The notes beneath the pieces were generated by a model. The model had not been told where the DNA came from. It saw only the letters and a list, made by a program, of their open reading frames with translations, and did no database searches. The translations under genes and the position numbers were made by a program. Of a DNA stretch of 64,000 bases, positions 43,884-53,210 are shown one piece after another. Each line of letters starts with the position of its first letter. Position 1 is the first letter of the stretch. Origin of the DNA: an uncultured Bacteroidaceae bacterium (GTDB lineage: Bacteria; Bacteroidota; Bacteroidia; Bacteroidales; Bacteroidaceae); the NCBI GenBank assembly GCA_905234735.1, contig CAJOJA010000005.1, forward strand, positions 1 to 64,000, in the 5' to 3' direction.

Positions 43884-45074
43884 TCACCCCTGCAGGACAC
43901 CCAGCTCCTTGCCCACCTTAACGAAGGCGGCAATACATTTGTCCAGATGCTCGCGACGGTGCCCGGCTGACAACTGCACACGAATGCGAGCCTGTCCCTT
44001 GGGCACAACGGGATAATAGAAGCCCGTGACATAGATGCCCTCTTCCTGCATCTTGGCAGCAAACACCTGCGACAGCTTGGCATCGTAGAGCATCACGGCA
44101 CAGATAGCTGACTGCGTGGGCTTGATGTCAAAGCCGGCTGCCATCATCTTGTCGCGGAAATAGTTGACGTTCTCTACCAATCGGTCGTGCAGTTCGTTAC
44201 TCTCGCGGAGCATCTTGAACACCTCCAGCGAAGCACCGATGATGCAGGGAGCCAACGAGTTAGAGAACAGGTAGGGACGCGAGCGCTGACGCAGCAGATC
44301 GATGATTTCCTTCCGTCCAGTGGTGAATCCGCCCAAGGCACCACCAAAAGCCTTGCCCAGCGTGCCCGTGTAGATATCCACACGTCCATAGGTCTGGAAG
44401 AACTCACTCACACCGTGACCCGTCTGTCCTACTACACCAGCCGAGTGGCTCTCGTCCACCATCACCAGCGCATCGTACTTCTCTGCCAGTTCGCATATTT
44501 TGTCCATCGGAGCCACGTTGCCGTCCATTGAGAACACACCGTCCGTGACGACAATGCGGAATCGCTGGGCCTGAGCCTCCTGCAGACACTTCTCCAGCTC
44601 CGCCATATCGGCATTGGCATAACGATAGCGCTTGGCCTTGCACAGACGCACACCATCGATAATCGAGGCATGGTTCAGGGCATCCGAGATGATGGCATCC
44701 TCCTCCGTCAGCAGCGGTTCAAACACTCCTCCGTTGGCATCGAAGCAGGCAGCATACAGAATGGTATCTTCCGTCTTGAAATAGTCCGAAATGGCAGCCT
44801 CCAACTGTTTGTGAATGTCCTGTGTACCACAGATGAAACGGACACTCGACATTCCGAATCCACGTTCGTCCATCATCTTCTTCGATGCTTCAATCAAACG
44901 TGGGTGGTCGCTCAGTCCCAGGTAGTTATTGGCACAGAAGTTCAATACCTCCTGTCCCTTCACCTGGATGGCAGCACGTTGTGGGGTCTCGATGAGCCGT
45001 TCCTCCTTGTAAAGTCCTGCCTCGCGAATCTCGGCCAGTGTCTGGCTGAGATGTTCTTTCATTTTTCCGTACAT
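43884..45074 (-). CDS. kbl: Glycine C-acetyltransferase (2-amino-3-ketobutyrate CoA ligase)
   Basis: A 396-residue PLP enzyme of the alpha-oxoamine synthase family. FCANNYLGLSDHP near residue 45, DGVFSMDGNVAPMDKICELA, VDESHSAGVVG and the PLP lysine in TGTLGKAFGGALGG are the Kbl pattern. It cleaves 2-amino-3-ketobutyrate with CoA to glycine and acetyl-CoA. The related serine palmitoyltransferase was considered, but pairing with the divergent tdh gene decides for Kbl. ATG 45072-45074 is used; the longer frame reads into the repeat-containing leader and promoter. Confidence 0.9.
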   Translation of the reverse strand: MYGKMKEHLSQTLAEIREAGLYKEERLIETPQRAAIQVKGQEVLNFCANNYLGLSDHPRLIEASKKMMDERGFGMSSVRFICGTQDIHKQLEAAISDYFKTEDTILYAACFDANGGVFEPLLTEEDAIISDALNHASIIDGVRLCKAKRYRYANADMAELEKCLQEAQAQRFRIVVTDGVFSMDGNVAPMDKICELAEKYDALVMVDESHSAGVVGQTGHGVSEFFQTYGRVDIYTGTLGKAFGGALGGFTTGRKEIIDLLRQRSRPYLFSNSLAPCIIGASLEVFKMLRESNELHDRLVENVNYFRDKMMAAGFDIKPTQSAICAVMLYDAKLSQVFAAKMQEEGIYVTGFYYPVVPKGQARIRVQLSAGHRREHLDKCIAAFVKVGKELGVLQG

Positions 45075-45082
45075 AATTATAT

Positions 45083-45112
45083 GGTTTAAGGTTATAAGGT
45101 TTAAGGTTATTG
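45083..45112. repeat. 15-bp direct repeat in the kbl leader
   Basis: GGTTTAAGGTTATAA and GGTTTAAGGTTATTG stand in tandem between the kbl promoter and start codon. They could be a protein-binding pair or a slipped-strand duplication. Confidence 0.6.
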
Positions 45113-45117
45113 TGTTA

Positions 45118-45178
45118 CAAAGATACGAATAATTTTTCACTTTTCATTTTTAATTATTAAATTTTATTCGTATTTTTG
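45118..45178. promoter_or_regulatory. Divergent promoters, kbl / tdh
   Basis: TATCTTTG on the minus strand (45118-45125) faces kbl, and TATTTTTG on the plus strand (45171-45178) faces tdh. The shared A/T-rich 138-nt gap would allow coordinated control of threonine breakdown. Confidence 0.7.
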
Positions 45179-45212
45179 CAAAAAGAAACATGAAATTAAC
45201 CCATTAAACACG

Positions 45213-46169
45213 ATGAAAAACATTCTTGTGATTGGGTCGACTGGTCAGATTGGCACAGAGTTGACCCGCGAATTGAGAGAAATTTACGGAAGCAGTCACG
45301 TCGTAGCAGGCTACATTGCCGGAGCCGAGCCCAAGGGCGAACTTCTGGAGAGCGGTCCTGCTGCCATAGCCGATGTCACCGATGCACAACACATCGGCGA
45401 CGTCGTTCGCGAATATCAGATAGACACCATCTATAACCTGGCCGCCCTGCTCAGCGTGGTAGCCGAGAGCCGTCCTCGACTGGCCTGGAAAATAGGCATC
45501 GACGGACTGTGGAAAGTCTTGGAAGTAGCACGCGAACACCGCTGTGCCGTCTTCACCCCCAGCTCCATTGGCTCGTTTGGTGCCGACACCCCACACGACA
45601 TGACGCCTCAGGACACCATCCAGCGCCCACGCACCATCTATGGCATATCAAAAGTGACCACCGAACTACTCAGCGACTACTACCATTTGAAGTACGGCAT
45701 CGACACACGCTCCGTGCGCTTCCCAGGCCTGATTTCGTGGAAGACGCTGCCTGGTGGCGGCACCACCGACTATGCTGTGGAAATCTATTACGCAGCCGTC
45801 CGGGGCGAACGCTTCACCTGCCCCATTGCCAAGGGAACACTGATGGACATGATGTACATGCCCGATGCCTTGAAGGCGGCTATACACATCATGGAGGCTG
45901 ATGCCTCACGACTCATACACCACAACGGCTTCAACGTGGCCTCGATGAGTTTCGACCCTGAAACCATCTACCAAGCCATCCGACACCACAAGCCCGACTT
46001 CGAGATGGTTTACGACATTGATCCCCTAAAACAAAGCATTGCCGACTCGTGGCCCAACAAGATGGATGACAGCTGCGCCCGCAACGAGTGGGACTGGAAG
46101 CCCGACTACGACCTGGAGAGCATGACTGTGGACATGTTACAGCATTTGGAAGAAAAACTCAAGGGCTAA
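45213..46169 (+). CDS. tdh: L-threonine 3-dehydrogenase, short-chain (epimerase-like) type
   Basis: A 318-residue extended SDR. The NAD site is VIGSTGQIGTEL (residues 6-17), followed by NLAALLS and the catalytic Tyr-x3-Lys in TIYGISKVTTE. SVRFPGLISWKTLPGGGTTDYAVEI is characteristic of the threonine dehydrogenase branch of this fold. It oxidises L-threonine to 2-amino-3-ketobutyrate with NAD+, the substrate of the divergent kbl product. The usual zinc-dependent Tdh of enterobacteria is a different fold. Length is normal. Confidence 0.9.
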   Translation: MKNILVIGSTGQIGTELTRELREIYGSSHVVAGYIAGAEPKGELLESGPAAIADVTDAQHIGDVVREYQIDTIYNLAALLSVVAESRPRLAWKIGIDGLWKVLEVAREHRCAVFTPSSIGSFGADTPHDMTPQDTIQRPRTIYGISKVTTELLSDYYHLKYGIDTRSVRFPGLISWKTLPGGGTTDYAVEIYYAAVRGERFTCPIAKGTLMDMMYMPDALKAAIHIMEADASRLIHHNGFNVASMSFDPETIYQAIRHHKPDFEMVYDIDPLKQSIADSWPNKMDDSCARNEWDWKPDYDLESMTVDMLQHLEEKLKG

Positions 46170-46219
46170 TAGATTAGATGAATATGTTAGAAGAACCTGA
46201 TGGTTCCCACTATTCGTGA

Positions 46220-46849
46220 ATGAAAACAGAAGTTAATCCCCAAGAAACGAGTAGGGCCGATGCATTCAGCATGTGGATGTCATCGCCCCAGCCGATGGTG
46301 ACATTAATGAAGACGTTTGACGTCAGCCGTCTGCGAAAAGCGAGCCGAGAGACGGGAATTAAGTTCAACGTACTTTTGTGCTGGTGTATCGCCAAGGCTG
46401 CCGCCAGTATAGAGGAGTTCTATCTATTGCCGCAGGACGGTAAGCTCTATCGCTATGATCGGCTGGCCGTCAACGTCATCGTCCAGAACACCAAGGGCGG
46501 ATTGGGCATGTGCGACGTTCCATTCTCCGACGATATCACCACGTTCAATGCAACATACCTTGAACTGACCAGCCAGGCCTCGAGGACCTGCAAGAGAACC
46601 TATTTGGAAGACTGTATGGTCATTGGAACCTCGGCACTCCCCCATACGGAACTTGACTGTATCGTCAATCAATACACAGGCTGCTACAACAATCCCTTCC
46701 TCGTATGGGGCAGGTATCGCAAAGGCTGGTTCAAGACCACCTTGCCCATCAGTTTACAGTTCCACCATGCTCAGATGGATGGAGCTCATGCCTGCCGTTT
46801 CCTGAACAATCTACAGGGAGAAATCTATGGATTAGGAGCATCGAAATGA
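46220..46849 (+). CDS. Chloramphenicol acetyltransferase-like (CAT fold) acyltransferase
   Basis: A 209-residue protein of the trimeric CAT family. The catalytic motif HHAQMDG with His near residue 188 (SLQFHHAQMDGAHACRF) fits HHxxxDG, and FNVLLCWCIAKAA and the Asn-rich core follow the family. It acetylates a small hydroxy or amine acceptor from acetyl-CoA. CAT-like proteins without drug resistance are common in Bacteroidales, so resistance should not be assumed. It lies between tdh (50-nt gap) and mrp (42-nt gap) on the same strand. Confidence 0.8.
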   Translation: MKTEVNPQETSRADAFSMWMSSPQPMVTLMKTFDVSRLRKASRETGIKFNVLLCWCIAKAAASIEEFYLLPQDGKLYRYDRLAVNVIVQNTKGGLGMCDVPFSDDITTFNATYLELTSQASRTCKRTYLEDCMVIGTSALPHTELDCIVNQYTGCYNNPFLVWGRYRKGWFKTTLPISLQFHHAQMDGAHACRFLNNLQGEIYGLGASK

Positions 46850-46891
46850 TGAAGATGACTGCCTTTAAGTAAATAAGTATAAAAAGCAACA

Positions 46892-47989
46892 ATGGAACTA
46901 TATCCCAAACTGATAATGGATGCACTGGCCACGGTAAGATATCCCGGGACAGGCAAGAACGTGGTTGAAATGAACATGGTGGAGGACGACCTGCGCATCA
47001 GTGGCATGCACGTCGCCTTTTCCCTCATCTTCGACAAACCCACCGACCCATTCATAAAAAGCATGGTGAAGGCATGTGAGGCAGCCATACACGCCTACGT
47101 GTCGAAGGACGTGACCGTGGAAATCAAAACCAAGTCCCTGCAGACACCTCGCCCCGACCTGCCCGATCTGCTTCCCGGAGTCAAGAACATCATAGCTGTA
47201 AGTTCGGGCAAGGGGGGCGTGGGCAAATCCACCGTAGCTGCCAACCTGGCCGTTGCACTGGCCCGATTGGGCCACCGCGTTGCCCTACTCGATTGCGACA
47301 TCTTCGGCCCCAGCGTACCCAAGATGTTTCAAATCGAGGATGCACGCCCCTACTCGGAGAATATCGACGGTCGCGACCTCATCATCCCCATCGAACAGTA
47401 TGGCGTGAAGATTCTCAGCATCGGATTCTTTGTCTCACCCGAACAGGCAACACTATGGCGCGGAGGCATGGCCTGCAACGCCCTGAAACAGCTGATTGGC
47501 GATGCCTCATGGGGCGACATCGACTATTTCATCCTCGACACACCTCCAGGAACGTCCGACATCCATTTTACGCTGGTACAGACGCTGCCCATTACGGGAG
47601 CCGTCATCGTCAGCACCCCACAGCAAGTAGCCCTGGCCGATGCCAGGAAGGGCATCAACATGTATCAGAACGAGAAGGTTAATGTCCCCATCCTCGGACT
47701 AGTGGAAAACATGTCGTGGTTCACGCCAGCCCAGCACCCCGACGAACGCTACTACTTGTTTGGTCGCGAGGGTGTCAAACAATTGGCCGAGGAGATGGAT
47801 GTCCCCCTGCTGGGTCAAATCCCCCTTGTCCAAGACATCTGCGAGCAGGGCGACCAAGGCACGCCCGTTGCCCTCGATCCCGGCACGCCACAGGGACAGG
47901 CCTTCCTGCAATTGGCAGCCCGTGTGGTCACGCAGACCGACCGGCGCAATCAGGAACTGGCACCAACCCAAATCGTGGGAACAAAGTAA
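46892..47989 (+). CDS. Mrp/ApbC-type Fe-S carrier ATPase
   Basis: A 365-residue P-loop ATPase. The first 85 residues form a MIP18/FeS_assembly_P-like domain; the deviant Walker A is SSGKGGVGKSTVAANLA near residue 105; LLDCDIFGPSVPKMF and DYFILDTPPGTSD follow. Mrp proteins hold and pass on Fe-S clusters in the cytoplasm. The CxxC cluster motif usually found after VENMS is absent; the sequence there is VENMSWFTPAQHPDERYYLF. A strong bidirectional terminator lies directly after the stop. Confidence 0.85.
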   Translation: MELYPKLIMDALATVRYPGTGKNVVEMNMVEDDLRISGMHVAFSLIFDKPTDPFIKSMVKACEAAIHAYVSKDVTVEIKTKSLQTPRPDLPDLLPGVKNIIAVSSGKGGVGKSTVAANLAVALARLGHRVALLDCDIFGPSVPKMFQIEDARPYSENIDGRDLIIPIEQYGVKILSIGFFVSPEQATLWRGGMACNALKQLIGDASWGDIDYFILDTPPGTSDIHFTLVQTLPITGAVIVSTPQQVALADARKGINMYQNEKVNVPILGLVENMSWFTPAQHPDERYYLFGREGVKQLAEEMDVPLLGQIPLVQDICEQGDQGTPVALDPGTPQGQAFLQLAARVVTQTDRRNQELAPTQIVGTK

Positions 47990-48024
47990 ACAATAAAGCC
48001 GAGCTTCGCGCCCGGCTTTATTGT
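47990..48024. terminator. Bidirectional intrinsic terminator, mrp / ilvE
   Basis: A 12-bp perfect stem ACAATAAAGCCG (47990-48001) with its complement (48013-48024) and an 11-nt loop. It separates the convergent genes and is flanked by A- and T-rich ends. Confidence 0.85.
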
Positions 48025-48034
48025 TAGTTATCAA

Positions 48035-49057
48035 TTATTCTATCACCACTCTCGTCCAACCATGCACGTCGGGCTCGATGCCATACTGGATGGCGATGAT
48101 TTTGTTGTACAGTTTTGTACTGATGGGGCCTGGCTTGCCATCCTTGCTGAAGACATAGCTGCGACCCGTTTCTGGGTCGTCGATGCGCTGGATGGGCGAT
48201 ATGACTGCAGCCGTACCGCAGGCACCTGCCTCTTCGAAGGTGGCCAGTTCCTCCTCGGGAATCTGTCGGCGCTCCACCTTCAGTCCCAGGTCTTCGGCTA
48301 GCTGCATCAGGCTCTTGTTCGTCACCGAAGGCAGTATGCTTGAACTCTTCGGGGTAACGTACGTATTGTTCTTGATACCGAAGAAGTTGGCAGCACCGCA
48401 CTCGTCGATGTACTTCTTCTCCTTGGCATCCAGATAGAACTCGCAGGAGTAGCCCTGCTCGTGTGCCCACTGGTTGGCCTTCAGCGAAGCGGCATAGTTA
48501 CCACCGACCTTGTAACAGCCCGTTCCCAGAGGTGCCGAGCGGTCGTAGTCTCGCGTGATGACATAGGGGTTCGTGGCAAAGCCGCCCTTGAAGTATGGTC
48601 CCACGGGCGAAACGAAAATCACAAACAGATAATCCTCTGAGGGATGTACACCCACCTGGGGGCTGACACCGATGAGCAAGGGGCGCACATACAGCGTAGC
48701 ACCGCTCTCGTAAGGGGGAATCCAGCGCTCGTTCAGGCGAACCACACGGTCCACCATCTCATTAAACATCTCAGTCGGCACCTCGGGCATCATCAGTCCG
48801 CGTGCCGTAGCCTGCAAACGGGCTGCGTTCTCCTCTGTGCGGAACACGCGCACCTTGCCATCCGGACAGCGATAAGCCTTCAGACCCTCAAAAGCCTCCT
48901 GACCATAGTGCAGGCAGACAGCCGCCATGTGCATGGGGATGGTCTCCTCGCTACAAGTCTCTATTTCGCCCCACATACCGTTGCGGTAGTAGCAACGCAC
49001 GTTGTAATCCGTTTTGATGTAACCAAATGAAAGGTTCTTCCAGTCAATCTTTTCCAT
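48035..49057 (-). CDS. ilvE: Branched-chain amino-acid aminotransferase
   Basis: A 340-residue fold-type IV PLP enzyme of the BCAT II class. LHYGQEAFEGLKAYRCPDGKVRVFR (split across residues about 50-75) and LGTGCYKVGGNYAASL, with the PLP lysine in KVGGNY, are diagnostic, and EAGACGTAAVISPIQRI lies in the C-terminal half. It interconverts Val, Leu and Ile with their 2-oxo acids. The promoter box TAACTTTG on the minus strand is at 49092-49099. The hairpin at 49150-49183 lies upstream and belongs to the next unit. Confidence 0.9.
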   Translation of the reverse strand: MEKIDWKNLSFGYIKTDYNVRCYYRNGMWGEIETCSEETIPMHMAAVCLHYGQEAFEGLKAYRCPDGKVRVFRTEENAARLQATARGLMMPEVPTEMFNEMVDRVVRLNERWIPPYESGATLYVRPLLIGVSPQVGVHPSEDYLFVIFVSPVGPYFKGGFATNPYVITRDYDRSAPLGTGCYKVGGNYAASLKANQWAHEQGYSCEFYLDAKEKKYIDECGAANFFGIKNNTYVTPKSSSILPSVTNKSLMQLAEDLGLKVERRQIPEEELATFEEAGACGTAAVISPIQRIDDPETGRSYVFSKDGKPGPISTKLYNKIIAIQYGIEPDVHGWTRVVIE

Positions 49058-49091
49058 AAATATTAATACCTTGATTTTAATATTCCGGATA

Positions 49092-49099
49092 CAAAGTTA
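49092..49099 (-). promoter_or_regulatory. Promoter box of ilvE
   Basis: CAAAGTTA reads TAACTTTG on the minus strand, about 35 nt before the ilvE ATG. Confidence 0.65.
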
Positions 49100-49149
49100 C
49101 GCCTTTTTATCCGAATGACAAAGGGATTCTCGTTTTTTCTGCTAAATAC

Positions 49150-49183
49150 AGCAGGCCGGACCTTGTTGGGGGCCCGGCCTGCT
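49150..49183 (-). terminator. Hairpin with 14-nt loop downstream of the first 57-aa peptide gene
   Basis: AGCAGGCCGG (49150-49159) pairs with CCGGCCTGCT (49174-49183), a perfect 10-bp stem with a 14-nt loop. There is no clear U run after it on the minus strand, so it may be a processed 3' end or RNA-stability element rather than an intrinsic terminator. The second peptide gene has an equivalent structure at 53313-53350. Confidence 0.6.
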
Positions 49184-49235
49184 GGTATTAAAGGATTTTT
49201 GTCTCTACTTCATTTCGCACGATGTGCGAAAGCGG

Positions 49236-49409
49236 TTAGAGTCCCAAGTTCTCGTCTGTGAACTGACTCAAATCGACGACGTCATTGTCTACCTTCACCC
49301 ATCCTCCATCGCCTTCTGGAATGAAAGTGGATGAAACTTCCAACAGGAGGCCGTCTTCGACGCCCATGTTCTCAATAAACGTTTCGGGTGCAAAATATGT
49401 CTTTTTCAT
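49236..49409 (-). CDS. 57-aa acidic peptide of the secreted-protein/peptide pair, copy 1
   Basis: A 57-residue ORF too short for most gene callers. It starts MKKTYFAPETFIENMGVEDG, is acidic (net negative, many Asp/Glu) and has EGDGGWVKVDN near residue 32. There is no signal peptide. It begins 19 nt after the stop of the 1227-aa gene, with AAAGGAGG (49418-49425) 8 nt before the ATG. The second copy at 53395-53568 has exactly the same length, the same MKKxYxxP start and the same ExDGGWxxxDN motif. Short acidic MKKxYxxP proteins are common in Prevotella-like genomes, with no known role. Confidence 0.75.
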   Translation of the reverse strand: MKKTYFAPETFIENMGVEDGLLLEVSSTFIPEGDGGWVKVDNDVVDLSQFTDENLGL

Positions 49410-49417
49410 AGTTCAGT

Positions 49418-49425
49418 CCTCCTTT
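49418..49425 (-). promoter_or_regulatory. Strong Shine-Dalgarno site of the copy-1 peptide
   Basis: AAAGGAGG on the minus strand, 8 nt from the ATG. Such perfect SD sites are rare in Bacteroidetes and in this window, and the same arrangement occurs at copy 2, so they look selected. Confidence 0.75.
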
Positions 49426-49428
49426 CAT

Positions 49429-52400
49429 TTATTTAATAACAGTTTTCTTGCCATTCACGATGTAGATGCCCTTCTGAGCCTTGCTGATGCGCTGACCATT
49501 GAGGTTGAAGATGGAGCTCATTGTCTCATTCTCTCCATTTCTCATATTCTCAATGCCGTCCGTCTCGCCCAGGTTCAGATAGTAGCCCTTAACTTCAGCG
49601 TTACCCTTGATATACGCATGATTGGCTGCCAGTTCGGTACCTTCCCAGTGGAAGAAGCCTACCTTCTTCTTGTCCGTACCCAGCACGTAGTCATTCTCCG
49701 TAATGGCGGTCTTCAGATACGAGCCTGTCAGTGCAGTTTCTGCCGAAGGAGCACCTACCTTGTAATTATCACCAATCTTGGCATCTGTCTCATCTTTTTC
49801 ACTATTTACCAGAAGAACAGGAGTACCTGCAGGCACGTCAGTCATAACATCAGAGAGATTCAGTGTGACACCATCCGCATCAAGCGTCAGAGTGTAAGCT
49901 TCGGTGAAGTCAACAACATCTATGTCGAAGGGTGCACAGAAGGTTCCATAATAAACACCATCACCACCGTTATGCAGACTGATAGTAATCTCCGGAGCGT
50001 CAGCCACTGGTTCGAAAATCCACTGGGCAGCATCTTCTGTATAGTCTGTACCGGCGATAACTGGCAACATTTCGTTACTGGCATCAACAGTATATATTCC
50101 CCTCGTCAGGTGACTGGCATATGCACCTGTGCCATTACCGTAGCAGATGGAGAATGCAATCTGACCATCTTTAGTACCAGGCATCCAGTTCACATACTTA
50201 TCTGCATTGTTTGTCAGATTACCATAGCCTTTGCTACCGGAAACTCCATTCGCATCAATCCACCCAAAGTAGTAACCTTGGTTACAGAGATAGAGTTTAC
50301 CATCTTTCTCTACAAGACTGATAATCACGTTTGCACCATTACCATTAGGTTCATCGGCAAAGACGGCCTGCTTATCACCAAGTTCTCCAGTAACTTCCGT
50401 AGCGCGAAGATAACCCTCAGAAGCCGCATTCATTACGCGATAAAGACCAGCAGCGGGAACATTCAAGGTCAGACCTTCAGCTGCAGCCTTGAGGTTACTT
50501 GCTGCCGTCTGCAATTCATCTCGCGTTGCCGAAGTATTATTGTATGCTGAGTTTGCAGCCTCCATTGCAGCCTCGAAGGTGTTGTCCTTGGAGGTGAAAC
50601 GTCCGATGGCCGTACCGATGACAACATCTTTGCATCCGTCAATCACCTCCTTCAAGGCGTTGCGATAAGGAGTGACATCCTCAACCTTTGCTGTCATTGC
50701 TGCGGTAATGTCATTGTCGACAGCTACTTCGCTTTCGGCAAGGAGCATGGGGATACCACCGTCACCCTTTGCATCATAAGTAATAACCGGACCTACGTAT
50801 CCCGTACTAATGGACATAGAATAGGTTTCCTTCGTTGTGGCAATAGTAGCGCGAACACGGACGTTAGGCATAGTTACGCTATTTTCAATGCCTGCGTCGA
50901 ATGTTACGTATGCAGGCGTGTCAGAGAATACCCATGTACCCTTATCATTTGATTGATAAGAACCAGAGGTGGAAACCGTAGCGAATTGCTTTTTGCCTAC
51001 ATTATACATGTAGTACTTACCCTCCTTCTCTATGAATCCCCAAAGATGGTTTACATCAGTATTATCCAACTCATTTGTGTACCAGAGGAAGTTATTGCCA
51101 TCGGCATCTGCGGACTCATCATGAGAGGAATCGTAGACCATAGACCCACGGGCACTGGTGATGGTGTAGTACTTGTCGGTGCGCGGTGTGAAATCTCTTT
51201 CAGCAGATACTGCCGCTGCAGCAAGAGACTTAGCTGCTGCCGCATAGTCACCAGCGGGATCAGCATAGACACCCTGAGCCGCTGAGAGTTCCTCAGAAAG
51301 CGTTGCAGCTGCCTCACTGGTAATATAACCCAGTTTTCCGCCGTTACTGCACAAGGCCGAAGCTGTAGCAATAGCATCTTCCAGAAGTTTCTTGTCAACG
51401 GCTGAAGCTTCTTCTACAGTCCATTGAGAGCCTTTATCGCCAGAGAAATTCCAATAATATATCAGATTATGATTGGAATGATTCTGTTCGTTTATATAGT
51501 TAGAACCATTATAAAGACCGAATGTATTGGCATCCTTCTCGTGAATAGTCCATGCATACCCGGCTTCGCTAAGTTTAACATTACCATCAGTGTTGTCGAG
51601 ATATGTTTTCGTTGTTTTGTTCACAACTTTTATACCTTCATAAGGATTACCCATGAACGCCCACTTATAGTCATCAGAGGGATCCAAAGAGGTCTGATTT
51701 GTACGTACATCGTCATTGTCCTTACTATAGTACACATTGTGTCCGCGTAGCTTCGCATAATACCACGTTGCATCATCAATGCTTGTAGAAACGATGAAGG
51801 GTAAATTGAATTCCGGAGTGGCCGTTACAGTAGTTGTGGAACCCGTAATTTCCGTAACATCATAGGTATATGTGGTATATGCGAAATTAAGGCTAGCAGG
51901 AACAGCAGGAGTTCCTCCTACTGCTTGCAACTCTGATTTCGTAGCAACGATTTTGCCATCAACTACAACATTGTAAGTTACTTCCACTTCTGCTGCAGGA
52001 ACTTCTTCCACTTTCCATTTTGAACCAGCATCGGTTGCGCCCCATGACGAATCCCAATAGCCAAGATTGCCTGCACCTTCTGCATCATTAATGTACATAG
52101 TGGAACCTGTGAGACTGCGAAGAGTAAAGCCATCACCATTTGCAGAAAGTGCCCAAAGAGCAGCTGTAGTTGTTGAGGGATCATCAACAGTCTGCATCGT
52201 GGGAACATCACTTGCATACAGATATTTTCCTGCGCCCTGGCCCATATTGGCAATATAAAAACCATCGTATGGATTACCAAAGAAGGCCCACTTATATGCA
52301 TCGGTTTTCTCGTTGGTTGCGGATGTTTTATAACGTCCGCTATCATCTTTATCCGCATCGTCCGCACGCAGATACTTTGTATTGCGAATTGTGGCATAAT

Positions 52401-53112
52401 ACCACACTGCACCGTCGAAGCTTGTGCTTACAGTGAAAGGAAGATCATATTCAACTGTAACAGGCACATTACAACCTTCACTTACAACCACTGTGGAAGT
52501 TACGGTATAGTTACAATAACCAAGTTGTAAACTATTCGGTAAAGTCGTAATGGTTGAACCCACCTCTGCATCAACAGGATCAGATGTATAAACCACACCA
52601 TTAGCGTCAGAAATAACATAAGTAACCGGAGCAAGAGTAATTTCTTGAACCTCAACAGTCATGGACGTAATTTTAAGACCACTCGCATTGGCACCTGTTT
52701 GAACAAATGATACTGAAGCTGAATGCAAACCTGTCAAAGTAAACGAAGAACTTGTTCCAACAGCGAATCCATGACTTTCCGAGCCTGATGTTAACGTTTG
52801 AGCAGAAGTATTAGCTTCACCTGTAACAGAAACACTTGTAATTACATAATTGCCCGAAACAGAAAAGGTATAAGTACTAGAACCAGCAGTCCCAGAATGC
52901 CACAGAAAATATGAATCTGTCTGTCGCTTATCCATATTGTTAGCAGATGCTGAAACCGTAATAACAGGTTCCGAACTAAAGGTAATAGAACTTACATAAT
53001 TACCACTTGAAGTTGGATAAGTTCCATTACTGGGCGATAACGTCAACTCCGCAGCCCACGCACCACTCACTCCCGTCAGCAGTGCGCATAAGAAAAGTAG
53101 TAGTTTTCTCAT
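49429..53112 (-). CDS. Giant secreted modular protein, copy 1, with sorting tail
   Basis: A 1227-residue exported protein. Signal peptide MRKLLLFLCALLTGVSGAWA is identical to that of copy 2. The body has repeated lectin-like modules containing ATIRNTKYLRADDADKDD, YKWAFFGNPYDGFYIANMG and AKLRGHNVYYSKDN, a further ricin-like unit (YYTITSARGSMVYDSSHDES) and a last module (AGLYRVMNAASEGYLRATEV) that also ends copy 2. HNGGDGVYYGTFCAPFDIDV and an LLVN segment follow. The C terminus KGIYIVNGKKTVIK is a type IX-like tail, preceded by four 8-bp repeats. It is likely a surface glycan-binding protein without an evident enzyme. Its gene is followed by the peptide gene. Confidence 0.75.
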   Translation of the reverse strand: MRKLLLFLCALLTGVSGAWAAELTLSPSNGTYPTSSGNYVSSITFSSEPVITVSASANNMDKRQTDSYFLWHSGTAGSSTYTFSVSGNYVITSVSVTGEANTSAQTLTSGSESHGFAVGTSSSFTLTGLHSASVSFVQTGANASGLKITSMTVEVQEITLAPVTYVISDANGVVYTSDPVDAEVGSTITTLPNSLQLGYCNYTVTSTVVVSEGCNVPVTVEYDLPFTVSTSFDGAVWYYATIRNTKYLRADDADKDDSGRYKTSATNEKTDAYKWAFFGNPYDGFYIANMGQGAGKYLYASDVPTMQTVDDPSTTTAALWALSANGDGFTLRSLTGSTMYINDAEGAGNLGYWDSSWGATDAGSKWKVEEVPAAEVEVTYNVVVDGKIVATKSELQAVGGTPAVPASLNFAYTTYTYDVTEITGSTTTVTATPEFNLPFIVSTSIDDATWYYAKLRGHNVYYSKDNDDVRTNQTSLDPSDDYKWAFMGNPYEGIKVVNKTTKTYLDNTDGNVKLSEAGYAWTIHEKDANTFGLYNGSNYINEQNHSNHNLIYYWNFSGDKGSQWTVEEASAVDKKLLEDAIATASALCSNGGKLGYITSEAAATLSEELSAAQGVYADPAGDYAAAAKSLAAAAVSAERDFTPRTDKYYTITSARGSMVYDSSHDESADADGNNFLWYTNELDNTDVNHLWGFIEKEGKYYMYNVGKKQFATVSTSGSYQSNDKGTWVFSDTPAYVTFDAGIENSVTMPNVRVRATIATTKETYSMSISTGYVGPVITYDAKGDGGIPMLLAESEVAVDNDITAAMTAKVEDVTPYRNALKEVIDGCKDVVIGTAIGRFTSKDNTFEAAMEAANSAYNNTSATRDELQTAASNLKAAAEGLTLNVPAAGLYRVMNAASEGYLRATEVTGELGDKQAVFADEPNGNGANVIISLVEKDGKLYLCNQGYYFGWIDANGVSGSKGYGNLTNNADKYVNWMPGTKDGQIAFSICYGNGTGAYASHLTRGIYTVDASNEMLPVIAGTDYTEDAAQWIFEPVADAPEITISLHNGGDGVYYGTFCAPFDIDVVDFTEAYTLTLDADGVTLNLSDVMTDVPAGTPVLLVNSEKDETDAKIGDNYKVGAPSAETALTGSYLKTAITENDYVLGTDKKKVGFFHWEGTELAANHAYIKGNAEVKGYYLNLGETDGIENMRNGENETMSSIFNLNGQRISKAQKGIYIVNGKKTVIK
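49520..49551 (-). repeat. 8-bp tandem repeat, four units, before the copy-1 sorting tail
   Basis: Minus-strand units GAGAATAT, GAGAAATG, GAGAGAAT and GAGACAAT encode ENMRNGENETM. They sit at the junction between the last module and the C-terminal sorting tail. Confidence 0.8.
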
Positions 53113-53202
53113 TGTAATTAATAATTAGGTTAATAAATAAAGTTATTTGTTATTGTTCTCAGTTCGATTGAAATCTATTCTTTACACATCACTTTTCGGC
53201 TA

Positions 53203-53210
53203 CAAATATA
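53203..53210 (-). promoter_or_regulatory. Promoter box of giant secreted protein copy 1
   Basis: CAAATATA reads TATATTTG on the minus strand, giving a leader of about 85 nt. Copy 1 therefore has its own promoter, after the hairpin that ends unit 2. Confidence 0.55.

Noticed and set aside
43884..45074. Serine palmitoyltransferase
   Set aside because: Same enzyme family, but motifs and the divergent threonine dehydrogenase gene point to Kbl.
46220..46849. Chloramphenicol resistance gene
   Set aside because: CAT fold and HHxxxDG are present, but chromosomal CAT-like proteins are common and nothing suggests resistance or mobility.
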